NCBI GenBank assembly: GCA_001871195.1
Contig: MNXA01000053.1
Coordinates: forward strand, 24,605 to 88,604
From: Zetaproteobacteria bacterium CG1_02_55_237
GTDB lineage: Bacteria; Pseudomonadota; Zetaproteobacteria; Mariprofundales; Mariprofundaceae
Direction of reading: 5' to 3'
Length of the DNA: 64,000 nucleotides
Shown: in pieces, positions 44,037-52,611 of the stretch
Numbering within the stretch: position 1 is the first letter of the stretch
Layout: every line of letters begins with the position of its first letter
Translations under genes and position numbers: made by a program
Notes under the pieces: model-generated
Databases searched by the model: none
Seen by the model: only the letters and a program-made list of their open reading frames with translations
What the model was told of the DNA's origin: nothing

Positions 44037-45513
44037 GGGTCACCTCCGAAGCGTTCGGATAAAGCACCCAGGTATCCTTGCTACCACCCCCCTGTGAGGA
44101 ATTAACCACAAGACTACCCTGACGCAGTGCCACGCGGGTGAGGCCGCCGGGCAGCACCTTCACATCGCCGTTGACGTCGCACACGGCGTAGGGGCGCAGA
44201 TCCACATGCCGTGGGAAGAAGCCCTTGTTGCCGTCCTGCTCCACCCAGGTGGGATGGGTGGAAAGCTGCTGGATGGGCTGAGCGATATAGTGATCGGGAT
44301 TGGCAGCAAGTGCTACACGGAAGTCGGCCAGTTCCTTTTTCGTTGCATGGCTGCCCACCAGAATGCCGTAACCGCCGGAGGCATCGGTCGGTTTAACAAC
44401 CAGTTCGGCAAGGTTACCAAGCATGAAACGCAAATCCGCCTCGCGACTTCCCAGATAGGTGGGGATGATGGGCAGGATCGGTTCCTGATTCAGGTAGTAG
44501 CGGATAATCTCCGGGGTGTAGGCATACAGCGCCTTGTCGTCGGCCACACCATTGCCCGGTGCATTGGCCAGCACAACATTACCGGCGCGGTAGGCATTCA
44601 TGATGCCCGGAACGCCGAGCATGGAATCCGGGCGGAATGCCAACGGGTCAAGAAAGTCGGTGTCGATACGCAGGTAGATCACATCCACCCGTTGCAGACC
44701 CTTGGTGGTTTTCATGTACACCACATCGCGATCCACCAGCAGGTCCTGACCTTCGACCAGCTCTGCCCCCATCTGATTGGCCAGAAAGGAGTGCTCGAAG
44801 TAGGCGGAGTTGAAAATGCCCGGCGTCAGAACAGCCACGTTGGGGTTATCGCGGTTGGAAAGCGAGATAAGGCTGTTGAACAGCATCTGCGGGTAATGAT
44901 CGACCGGACGCACCTTGTATTGATTCAGCAGCTTGGACTGCACACGGCCCATCACCCAGCGGTTTTCAATCACATAGGACACGCCGGAAGGAACGCGCAG
45001 GTTGTCTTCCAGCACATGGAAATCACCGGATGCGTTGCGGATCAGATCAATGCCGCCGATATGCACATGTATGCCGCCGGGAGGATTCAGGCCGCTCATT
45101 TCGCGGCAGAACAGCGAGGACATCATCACCTGTGCAGTGGGCACGATACCGTCCTTGAGGATTTTTTGTTCGTGGTAAACATCCTCAAGAAATAGGTTTA
45201 AAGCCTGCATGCGTTGTACGACACCTGCTTCGACAACATTCCAGTCGGCGGCGGTGATGATGCGTGGCATCAGATCGAAGGGGAAGATTTTCTCGGTGCC
45301 GCGCGCATCGGAATATACGGTGAAGGTGACGCCCTGATTGAGCATGGAGAGGTCGGCAGAATGCTGCAGGCTTTCAACCCCATCGATGCCAAGAACATCG
45401 AAATATCTGAAGGCCTGCTGATACAGGGCGCGGATATCCTCCGTTGATGCATAGGCTTCATCAAACGGGGCTGCGCCTGAAGAACTGAAGATGGATTTCA
45501 TGGTGGTTTGCAT
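44029..45513 (-). CDS. Circularly permuted ATP-grasp ligase
   Basis: The 494-aa protein of the CP-ATP-grasp (DUF404/DUF407) family shows IFPFDLMPRIITAADW, LNLFLEDVYHEQKIL, VLEDNLRVPSGVSYVIENR, the nucleotide-binding LAELVVKPTDASGGYGILVG, and FFPRHVDLRPYAVCDVNG near the C-terminus. The family is predicted to form peptide-like amide bonds. It heads the minus-strand operon, overlapping alpha-E by 8 bases, and is divergent from the dioxygenase-like gene across about 190 bases. An internal Met five residues in (45501) is an alternative start. Confidence 0.9.
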   Translation of the reverse strand: MQTTMKSIFSSSGAAPFDEAYASTEDIRALYQQAFRYFDVLGIDGVESLQHSADLSMLNQGVTFTVYSDARGTEKIFPFDLMPRIITAADWNVVEAGVVQRMQALNLFLEDVYHEQKILKDGIVPTAQVMMSSLFCREMSGLNPPGGIHVHIGGIDLIRNASGDFHVLEDNLRVPSGVSYVIENRWVMGRVQSKLLNQYKVRPVDHYPQMLFNSLISLSNRDNPNVAVLTPGIFNSAYFEHSFLANQMGAELVEGQDLLVDRDVVYMKTTKGLQRVDVIYLRIDTDFLDPLAFRPDSMLGVPGIMNAYRAGNVVLANAPGNGVADDKALYAYTPEIIRYYLNQEPILPIIPTYLGSREADLRFMLGNLAELVVKPTDASGGYGILVGSHATKKELADFRVALAANPDHYIAQPIQQLSTHPTWVEQDGNKGFFPRHVDLRPYAVCDVNGDVKVLPGGLTRVALRQGSLVVNSSQGGGSKDTWVLYPNASEVTHA

Positions 45514-45703
45514 CCCTTGAAGCTAGCAAAGCTTTTTCTCCCGAACAATCTTCATCCGCTTCCAGCAGGACGTTTTAATCCTGTTCTTTCAGGGACTGCC
45601 ATCAACCTGTTGCCACATGAAACCCGACTTCATATCGTGCATCTGGCTCAGCCATATGCAATCTGGCAACATGCCTCCGATATATTTTTTAATGGCAGGT
45701 TCT
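45514..45703. other. Divergent intergenic region of the Anbu locus
   Basis: No gene seen. The region is AT-rich near 45680-45690 (a TATATT-like -10 facing right) and holds a small inverted repeat CAGGA...TCCTG near 45566-45583. It presumably carries promoters for both arms of the locus, but no known operator was recognised. Confidence 0.4.
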
Positions 45704-46954
45704 ATGGCACATTCACTTTCATTTGTAAGGCAGGGTGACAAGCTCAACTCCGAATTCTTTGAAGAGTATCTGATCAAGCTGCTCGAAGAGCGTGACCGTT
45801 GCGGGCTGACCGACAATATCCACGAAATAGACGCACTGATGATTACGGTCGATCCGGGACATTCGATCCGCTATGTCGCGGAACTCGCCCTGATGACGCC
45901 CTACCACTATCTGGTGACACTGGAGAGCGAGAGCCACTGGACGCACATCCTGCGCATCGATATAAATTCACCCGACTTTCTCGTGCGTGAAGTGAAGGAT
46001 GCGAACACCAGAGGGATTTTTCGCAGCCTGAACGAGGTGTATCCGATCGGGGTACACAAGCCAAACAGTCGCTACATGGGCGAGATTCTGCGTGTGAATG
46101 ATCTGTACAATGTTGTGCAATGCCAGCAGGAACGGGAGTTTCGCTTCTTCACGCAGGATGAGGTTCGCAAGCTGGAGTTGCCGGGTAATCTTGCCATCGG
46201 CAAGCCATCGCCCTATACGCACAATATTGTCGCCTACATGGAGCGCCAGCTTGATCAGATTCGCACCTATGCGCTGGGTATCAGCACCATCCGCGATGAT
46301 GTGCAGCAGGCTTACGAGTCCGCCAAGCAGAAACAGGCCGAACTTGGTATCGACAAGCTGATTCTACCCATCGATCACCTCGCCACACGGGTCTATAGCC
46401 AGAACCGAGAGCTTGCCATCCTCGAATACCTGTCCCTGTCGAGCTATTACTACTGGGGCTCCTATAATATCGCGGATCAGAATTCATCAACCAACGTAAC
46501 CAAGAGCGTGCATTATACGAACGAAATGCACAGTCCGGCCAAGGTGTTCACAGCCAACAACACGCCTTATTTCGTCAACCATCTGGAAAAACTGCCCTCA
46601 CCAACCGAGACCTTCGTGCGTAATTACGGACCCCGCTTACATCATCTTGCCATTGCGGTCAGCGATATGGTGTCGGAGCAGGATCAGCACGGCATGGATA
46701 ATATCGACTTCGTGGTCAGCCAGATTGCCTCGCAGGGCCGCAATTTCCTGCTCGATGTCATTGGCTCCAAGGAAGACGGTCTGAAACAGATATTTTCCAG
46801 TGCATCGGAGCATTCATCGCTGATTATCGAATACGTGCAGCGCTTCGGCGACTTTCAGGGTTTCTTCACCAAGGATAACGTCGCCGAACTCACCCGTGCG
46901 GCAGGGGTGGAAGAAGAGTTACTCGAATTGCAGGCCAGGTCGAAGACCAGGTAG
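45704..46954 (+). CDS. HPPD-like vicinal-oxygen-chelate protein of unknown substrate in the Anbu locus
   Basis: This 416-aa protein has a C-terminal half patterned like the catalytic domain of 4-hydroxyphenylpyruvate dioxygenase. H225 in LPIDHLATRV, H314 in RLHHLAIAV and E376 in LIIEYVQR match the two His and one Glu Fe(II) ligands in order. Supporting blocks are LKQIFSS before the Glu strand and GFFTKDNVAELTRA after it, like the HPPD GNF..L helix. The N-terminal half (1-215) is unrecognised; it includes a helical stretch near 185-215. The frame extends to 45617, but ATG 45704 has GCAGG upstream. HPPD itself is unlikely: the N-terminal half and the context differ. The substrate cannot be inferred. 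Confidence 0.7.
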   Translation: MAHSLSFVRQGDKLNSEFFEEYLIKLLEERDRCGLTDNIHEIDALMITVDPGHSIRYVAELALMTPYHYLVTLESESHWTHILRIDINSPDFLVREVKDANTRGIFRSLNEVYPIGVHKPNSRYMGEILRVNDLYNVVQCQQEREFRFFTQDEVRKLELPGNLAIGKPSPYTHNIVAYMERQLDQIRTYALGISTIRDDVQQAYESAKQKQAELGIDKLILPIDHLATRVYSQNRELAILEYLSLSSYYYWGSYNIADQNSSTNVTKSVHYTNEMHSPAKVFTANNTPYFVNHLEKLPSPTETFVRNYGPRLHHLAIAVSDMVSEQDQHGMDNIDFVVSQIASQGRNFLLDVIGSKEDGLKQIFSSASEHSSLIIEYVQRFGDFQGFFTKDNVAELTRAAGVEEELLELQARSKTR

Positions 46955-47127
46955 ACGGGGCTCGATGCTGACTCAAAACAGACAACAAATTTGACTATGG
47001 AATATTTAGCTAATGATGATTGAATGGCTTAGGCTTCCACCTCAGGGAAAGAACAGCTTTGGTTCAGTAACCTGTTGTTTTACAATGCTTTTTGCCCAAG
47101 ATTAAAGCTTAACCTGAAGGACTTCAG

Positions 47128-50100
47128 ATGACCATTCGCGTCGCATTAAATCATCAAACCAGTTACAGCTTCGATCGGGCGGTGAAGCTGTGGCCGCATG
47201 AAATCAGGCTCCGGCCCGCCGCGCATAGCCGCACGCCCATCCTCAGCTATTCACTGAGCATCGAGCCGGCAGGTCATTTCCTGAACTGGCAGCAGGATCC
47301 TTTCGGCAACTGGGTGGCGCGTCTGGTGTTTCCGGAGAAAGCGATATCCCTGAAGATTACCGTCGATCTGGTGGCCGAGATGACGGTGATCAACCCCTTC
47401 GATTTTTTCATGGAGGAATACGCCGAGAATTTTCCCTTTACCTATCCTGATGAACTAAAGTGCGAATTGACGCCATATCTGGAGACCGATCCAGCCAAAC
47501 CTCTGCTGGCCGACTGGCTGACACGCGCCCGAACGGAACTGCTCGGCCATCAGTTGCGAACCATCGATATGCTGGTCGGCATCAACCAGCGGGTGAAGCA
47601 TGATATCGGCTACGTCGTGCGCCTTGAAACAGGCGTGCAGACACCAGAGGAGACGTTGGCGCTCAAGCTTGGTTCATGCCGCGACTCGGCCTGGCTTTTG
47701 GTGCAGGTGCTGCGTCATCTGGGCCTTGCAGCGCGCTTTGCCTCGGGTTACCTGATTCAGTTGAAGGCGGACGTAAAAGCGCTCGACGGTCCTTCCGGAA
47801 CCGAGCACGACTTTACCGATCTGCATGCATGGACGGAGGTTTATATTCCCGGAGCCGGCTGGATCGGTCTGGATCCGACCTCAGGGCTGCTGGCCGGTGA
47901 GGGGCACATCCCGCTGGCTTGCACTGCCATGCCTACATCGGCAGCCCCTGTCATCGGCAGCACTGAAGGCTGCGAGGCGCATTTTGATTTTTCCATGCAG
48001 GTTACCCGCATCCATGAGGATCCGCGTGTTACCCAACCCTATAACGAAGCGCAATGGCAGGCTGTGTTGGATTTGGGGCATCAGGTCGATGCCGAACTGA
48101 AAAAACATGACGTGCGCCTGACCATGGGCGGTGAACCGACCTTTGTTTCCATTGATGATATGGATGGGGCGGAGTGGAATTACACCGCACTGTCGGAGAA
48201 GAAACGCGAGCTTTCCGGTAATCTTCTCACCCGTCTGCAAGACCATTTTGCCCCCGGCTCAATGCTGCATTTCGGGCAGGGTAAGTGGTATCCCGGAGAG
48301 CCACTGCCGCGCTGGGCGCTGGGCTGTTACTGGCGCACCGATGGCAAACCGCTGTGGAAGAACCGCAAGCTGCTGCACATCGCCGATGGCGAGGGCAAGC
48401 AGCAAGCGCAGGATGCGCTGCGCTTCATGCAGCGCCTCACGCAGGAACTCGGTCTGGACGAGGGTTTTGTGGTTCCGGCCTTTGAGGATGTGGTGCAAAT
48501 TATCGATCAGGAACAGCGCTGGCCGGAAAACTTCGACCCACTCAAGGCTGATCTGAAAAAAAGCGATGAACGGCGGCGTATTGCCCTGATGCTGGAAAGC
48601 GGTATCGGCGAAGCAGTGGGTTATGTGCTGCCTTTGAAGGCCATGCCTCCCTCAAAGGGTAAGGGGGCCGGTAAAGCCATCGCCGCGACCGGTTTCCGCT
48701 CAAGCCCGTGGCCGCTGCGCCGCGAACACCTGTATCTGATTGCCGGCGATTCGCCGCTGGGCCTGCGCCTGCCGCTGGATTCGCTGCCCTGGCTTGCGCC
48801 CGATGAGAAGGAAGAGGAATTCGGCCGCGATCCGTTTGATGCTACGGCAGATTCACCCGATGCCACATCTGCAAAGAAAAAACCCCAAGCAAAAGCGAAG
48901 CCGGATGACGCTGAATACGATCCGCGTGAAATCATTCACACGGCCCTGTGCGTCGAGGTGAGGGCGGGTGTGCTGTGCGTCTTTCTGCCGCCTGTACCCC
49001 TGCTGGAGGATTTTGTGGTATTGCTGCAGGCGATTGAAACCACCGCTTGCACGCTGAATATGCCGCTGCGCCTGGAGGGGTATACACCCCCATCGGATGC
49101 GCGTCTGCAGAAATTTGCCATTACCCCTGACCCGGGCGTGATCGAGGTGAATATTCATCCCGTCGGCAGTTGGGAACAATTGGTTGAAAACACGCAGATA
49201 CTGTATGAAGAGGCGCGGCTGGCACGGCTGGGCACGGAAAAGTTCATGCTGGACGGGCGGCACACCGGCACCGGCGGCGGCAATCATGTCACCCTCGGTG
49301 CGGCCACGCCTGCCGATTCTCCCTGCCTGCGCCGCCCCGATGTATTGATGAGTCTGATCACCTACTGGCAGCACCATCCGGCGCTGTCCTATCTGTTTTC
49401 CGGCATGTTCATCGGTCCGACCAGTCAGGCGCCGCGCGTCGATGAAGCGCGCCACGAAAGTCTTTATGAGTTGGAAATTGCCTTCCAGCAGATGGCAGAG
49501 CACCTGAAGCCGGGCGAAGAAAGCATGAAGCCCTGGCTGGTTGACCGGTTGTTGAGAAACCTGCTTATCGATCTCTCCGGCAACACGCATCGCGCCGAGT
49601 TCTGCATCGACAAACTGTATTCGCCCGACAGCGCTACAGGACGGCTCGGACTGGTCGAGTTCCGCGGCTTCGAGATGCCGCCGCATGCACAGATGTCGCT
49701 GTTGCAGATGCTGCTGTTGCGTACGCTGGTGGCGCGCTTCTGGCAGACGCCGTATCGCGGCAACCTTACGCGCTGGGGCACCGAGCTGCATGATCGCTAT
49801 ATGCTGCCTCATTTCGTCGCGCAGGATATGCGCGATGTGGTGATCGATTTGCAGCAGGTAGGTTATGCCTTCGAGTTCGAGTGGTTCGCCCCGTTTCTTG
49901 AATTCAGATTCCCGCGTTATGGCACGGTGGTATATCAGGGCATTGAGATTGAGCTGCGTCAGGCCATCGAACCATGGCATGTACTGGGCGAAGAGGTGGC
50001 AGCAGGGGCCACAGCGCGCTACGTCGATTCCTCGGTCGAGCGCATGCAGGTCAAGGTAAGCAGGATGAACGACAACCGGCACATTCTCACCTGCAACGGC

Positions 50101-50520
50101 CGGCCGGTTCCGCTCACGGCCACCGGCATACGCGGCGAGTACGTCGCGGGTGTGCGCTACCGTGCATGGTGTCCGCCTTCCGGCCTGCACCCGACCATTG
50201 ATGTGCAGTCGCCGCTGGTATTCGATCTGGTGGACAGTTGGAGCGGTCGCTCGATTGGTGGCTGCACCTACCACGTTGTGCATCCAGGCGGTCGCAATTA
50301 CGACAGCTTTCCAGTCAATGCTAACGAGGCGGAATCCCGGCGCGTGGCACGCTTCTGGAATCACGGGCATACGGCGGGCTCGATGCATGTGCGTCGTGAG
50401 GGACGTAATCCCGATTATCCGTTGACGCTGGACTTACGCCGTGCACCGGAGCCTATGATGGAAGGGGAACCGCAGCTTGCATCGCTGCCGACAAAAAAGA
50501 AAAGAAATAGAAACAAGTAA
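47128..50520 (+). CDS. Transglutaminase-DUF2126 amidoligase fusion protein
   Basis: The 1130-aa protein has an N-terminal beta domain (1-100) and a transglutaminase core with C184 in LGSCRDSAW, H233 in DLHAWTEVYI and D249 in GLDPTSG. The very large C-terminal DUF2126 region begins at LTMGGEPTFVSIDD (about residue 331). DUF2126 is linked to the glutamine-synthetase-like COOH-NH2 ligase superfamily; HVTLGAATPADSP and EFRGFEMPPHAQMS are conserved blocks. A Lys/Ala-rich linker lies at about 575-605. The protein pairs an amide-forming with an amide-breaking or transferring domain. It is followed by the Anbu protease gene. Confidence 0.9.
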   Translation: MTIRVALNHQTSYSFDRAVKLWPHEIRLRPAAHSRTPILSYSLSIEPAGHFLNWQQDPFGNWVARLVFPEKAISLKITVDLVAEMTVINPFDFFMEEYAENFPFTYPDELKCELTPYLETDPAKPLLADWLTRARTELLGHQLRTIDMLVGINQRVKHDIGYVVRLETGVQTPEETLALKLGSCRDSAWLLVQVLRHLGLAARFASGYLIQLKADVKALDGPSGTEHDFTDLHAWTEVYIPGAGWIGLDPTSGLLAGEGHIPLACTAMPTSAAPVIGSTEGCEAHFDFSMQVTRIHEDPRVTQPYNEAQWQAVLDLGHQVDAELKKHDVRLTMGGEPTFVSIDDMDGAEWNYTALSEKKRELSGNLLTRLQDHFAPGSMLHFGQGKWYPGEPLPRWALGCYWRTDGKPLWKNRKLLHIADGEGKQQAQDALRFMQRLTQELGLDEGFVVPAFEDVVQIIDQEQRWPENFDPLKADLKKSDERRRIALMLESGIGEAVGYVLPLKAMPPSKGKGAGKAIAATGFRSSPWPLRREHLYLIAGDSPLGLRLPLDSLPWLAPDEKEEEFGRDPFDATADSPDATSAKKKPQAKAKPDDAEYDPREIIHTALCVEVRAGVLCVFLPPVPLLEDFVVLLQAIETTACTLNMPLRLEGYTPPSDARLQKFAITPDPGVIEVNIHPVGSWEQLVENTQILYEEARLARLGTEKFMLDGRHTGTGGGNHVTLGAATPADSPCLRRPDVLMSLITYWQHHPALSYLFSGMFIGPTSQAPRVDEARHESLYELEIAFQQMAEHLKPGEESMKPWLVDRLLRNLLIDLSGNTHRAEFCIDKLYSPDSATGRLGLVEFRGFEMPPHAQMSLLQMLLLRTLVARFWQTPYRGNLTRWGTELHDRYMLPHFVAQDMRDVVIDLQQVGYAFEFEWFAPFLEFRFPRYGTVVYQGIEIELRQAIEPWHVLGEEVAAGATARYVDSSVERMQVKVSRMNDNRHILTCNGRPVPLTATGIRGEYVAGVRYRAWCPPSGLHPTIDVQSPLVFDLVDSWSGRSIGGCTYHVVHPGGRNYDSFPVNANEAESRRVARFWNHGHTAGSMHVRREGRNPDYPLTLDLRRAPEPMMEGEPQLASLPTKKKRNRNK

Positions 50521-50533
50521 GAGCGCTGTCGTT

Positions 50534-50662
50534 ATGTCGTGCGATACGGCTGTCCTGATAATTTTGCTATCTTTTTTTCCCGAGTTTGCTCAGGGTTTCG
50601 GCGAAGAGGACTGTTTGCGAGGGGCTAGGCGCCAAGCGGCACAAGAAATGTTAAAGGAATGA
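50534..50662 (+). CDS. Possible 42-aa small protein before anbu
   Basis: A 42-codon frame ends one base before the anbu ATG. It has a hydrophobic N-terminal stretch (AVLIILLSFFPEFAQG) resembling a signal peptide, then a charged tail. No good ribosome-binding site precedes it. The close spacing to anbu is the only real support. Confidence 0.25.
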   Translation: MSCDTAVLIILLSFFPEFAQGFGEEDCLRGARRQAAQEMLKE

Positions 50663-50663
50663 T

Positions 50664-51443
50664 ATGACCTATTGCGTTGCCATAAACACGGACACCGGCT
50701 TTGTAGTGTGTTCCGATTCCCGCACCAATGCGAGTTTTGACGATGTATCCGTATATCGCAAGATGCATACCTTTGTCTGGCCGGGGAACCGGGTATTTGC
50801 CCTGCTTTCGGCAGGCAATCTGGCGACCACCCAACTGGTCACCAAGCGTCTGAATGCCGATCTGGATAATAAAGTTGCGATCAACCTTTTTACCGTGAAA
50901 ACCATGCAGGAAGCCGCCGATTATGTCGCTGCGGTCAATATGAGTGTACAGAACGTGCATGTGGTGCGGGATGCCGGCAATACAAGCTTTGAGGCCACCT
51001 TCATCCTGGCGGGACAGATCGGCAATGCGCGCCACGAAACCCTGATGATTTATCCGCAGGGTAACTACATCCACGAGTCGGATGAACATCCCTATCTGCA
51101 GATCGGCGAGACCAAGTACGGCAAACCGATTCTCGATCGGGTTGTCAGTCGCAAAACCTTTCTGGAACGGGCAGGCCGATGCGCCCTTGTTTCAATGAAC
51201 TCCACCATTCGCAGTAACCTGACGGTGGGTCCACCCATCGATTTGCTGATCTATGAAAAAGATAGCCTGAATTTCACACGGCAGCTTTACCTGACCGAAG
51301 ACGATCCTTTTTCCAGACAGGTGGCGGATGCATGGAACGAAGGCTTGATTATGGCGTTGCAGAACCTTCCGAAGTTCTATTGGGAGAACCCGGCTGGAAA
51401 GTCTGCGGATCCTGTGGCCAATTCCGGCTCGTCATCCTATTAG
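50664..51443 (+). CDS. anbu: Anbu (ancestral beta-subunit) proteasome-like protease
   Basis: The 259-aa Ntn-hydrolase starts MTYCVAI, so Met removal would expose Thr1. D17 in CSDSRTNA and K32 in VYRKM complete the proteasome-type catalytic set in the mature numbering. FALLSAGNLATTQLV and the C-terminal SNLTVGPPIDLLIYEKDSL are Anbu family blocks. Anbu forms ring or helical homo-oligomers, and its natural substrate is not established. Its genes are known to co-occur with alpha-E, CP-ATP-grasp and transglutaminase genes, as here. The start has an AAGGAATGAT upstream region. Confidence 0.93.
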   Translation: MTYCVAINTDTGFVVCSDSRTNASFDDVSVYRKMHTFVWPGNRVFALLSAGNLATTQLVTKRLNADLDNKVAINLFTVKTMQEAADYVAAVNMSVQNVHVVRDAGNTSFEATFILAGQIGNARHETLMIYPQGNYIHESDEHPYLQIGETKYGKPILDRVVSRKTFLERAGRCALVSMNSTIRSNLTVGPPIDLLIYEKDSLNFTRQLYLTEDDPFSRQVADAWNEGLIMALQNLPKFYWENPAGKSADPVANSGSSSY

Positions 51444-51523
51444 GCGCTGTTAGCCATAAGCATGGATAGCCATGCCATTTGAACACATCAATCAGAAATA
51501 ATGGAATAAATAAGGAGAACAGT

Positions 51524-52000
51524 ATGGGTTTGTTCAGCAAGGCCCCGAAGGCCGGAGACAAGGAAGCTCCTGAGGGAAATCATATCCTGATGGAAACCGA
51601 GGAAGGCTCGATCAGCATCGAGCTGTATTCCGATGTCGCACCGAACACGGTGGCTAATTTCAAGGCACTGGCAGCCGGTGGTTTCTACGACGGACTGAGC
51701 TTTCATCGTGTGATTCCGGGTTTCATGGCGCAGGGCGGTTGCCCGCGCGGCGATGGTACCGGTGGACCGGGCTATCAGGTGAAGGCGGAGTTCAACAAGA
51801 TTAAGCACGAGCGCGGTATCCTTTCCATGGCACGCGCCGCCGATCCGAATTCAGCCGGCAGCCAGTTCTTTATCTGCTACGGCGCACACCCGCATCTGGA
51901 CGGTCAGTACACGGTGTTCGGCAAGGTCACCGAGGGCATGGATGTGGTGGACAATATCGTCATCGGCACCGGCATCACCAAGGTAAGCGTGCTGCCTTAA
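51524..52000 (+). CDS. Cyclophilin-type peptidyl-prolyl isomerase
   Basis: The 158-aa cytosolic cyclophilin has FHRVIPGFMAQGGCPRGDGTGGPGY (catalytic Arg and active-site loop), GSQFFICYGAHPHLDGQYTVFGKV and no signal peptide. The N-terminal 25 residues (MGLFSKAPKAGDKEAPEG) are a flexible extension. The start at 51524 has AAGGAG; the frame continues to 51479. It probably serves general folding; a tie to the Anbu locus is only positional. Confidence 0.95.
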   Translation: MGLFSKAPKAGDKEAPEGNHILMETEEGSISIELYSDVAPNTVANFKALAAGGFYDGLSFHRVIPGFMAQGGCPRGDGTGGPGYQVKAEFNKIKHERGILSMARAADPNSAGSQFFICYGAHPHLDGQYTVFGKVTEGMDVVDNIVIGTGITKVSVLP

Positions 52001-52021
52001 GCCGCAACAAGGCACTGGAAA

Positions 52022-52052
52022 CAAGGCGCCGATTGGCGCCTTGTTTCGTTTT
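52022..52052 (+). terminator. Terminator after the cyclophilin gene
   Basis: CAAGGCGCC-GATT-GGCGCCTTG perfect stem followed by TTTCGTTTT. Confidence 0.85.
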
Positions 52053-52137
52053 CTAAAATCTGCAACGAAAGAATAAACACAATGATTACAGGCAAGTACC
52101 ATGCTTGCATGAACCTCATTCTCAGGGAGATATAACC

Positions 52138-52542
52138 ATGACTGAAACACTGATCCCCGTTGCCTTTCGGGAGACACTGAACGAACTCAAGCGCTGGGGC
52201 GGCATGCTTGCCCTGCTGGAAAATCTGCAGGCGGGTAGCTCCGACATTTCCGATGAGCAGGTCCAGAGCGACTGGAATGCGTTTAGAGATACCCTGAGCA
52301 CCGATTGCGCATCGGCTGCGGAAATGCTGATCAGTGCGCTGGCCTGTATCTGCCTGCATCGCCCTGACATGTTTGACCCCTTGATTGAAGATGCGCTTGA
52401 TCCGCTTTACTGCCTGGATGTGCAGTCTGCGGACGAGGTAATGGACTGGTGTGACTCCCGCGACCATCTTGACCCAACAGTGAAACAATGGGTTCGCGAC
52501 ACGCTGCCCGGAAAAATTATCTGTCTGGATGATGAGGATTAG
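52138..52542 (+). CDS. Acidic hypothetical protein
   Basis: The 134-aa strongly acidic, largely helical protein (MLALLENLQAGSSDISDEQVQSDWNAF; LIEDALDPLYCLDVQSADEVMDWCDS) has no signal peptide or transmembrane helix. It contains several Cys residues, none in a metal-site pattern. The ATG at 52138 has GGGAG upstream. The gene is followed 69 bases on by the methyltransferase gene. Not recognised. Confidence 0.7.
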   Translation: MTETLIPVAFRETLNELKRWGGMLALLENLQAGSSDISDEQVQSDWNAFRDTLSTDCASAAEMLISALACICLHRPDMFDPLIEDALDPLYCLDVQSADEVMDWCDSRDHLDPTVKQWVRDTLPGKIICLDDED

Positions 52543-52611
52543 AAACCCCGCGTAATAAGCTCCGGCGTGCTATGCTGCGCCGAACCGGTCCATCAGGAGG
52601 CGGGGATAGAT

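Noticed and set aside
48853..50388. A 511-codon open frame on the minus strand
   Set aside because: It is the antisense of the DUF2126 region in a gene with strong homology on the plus strand. Its translation is rich in His/Gln/Arg with no recognisable domain.
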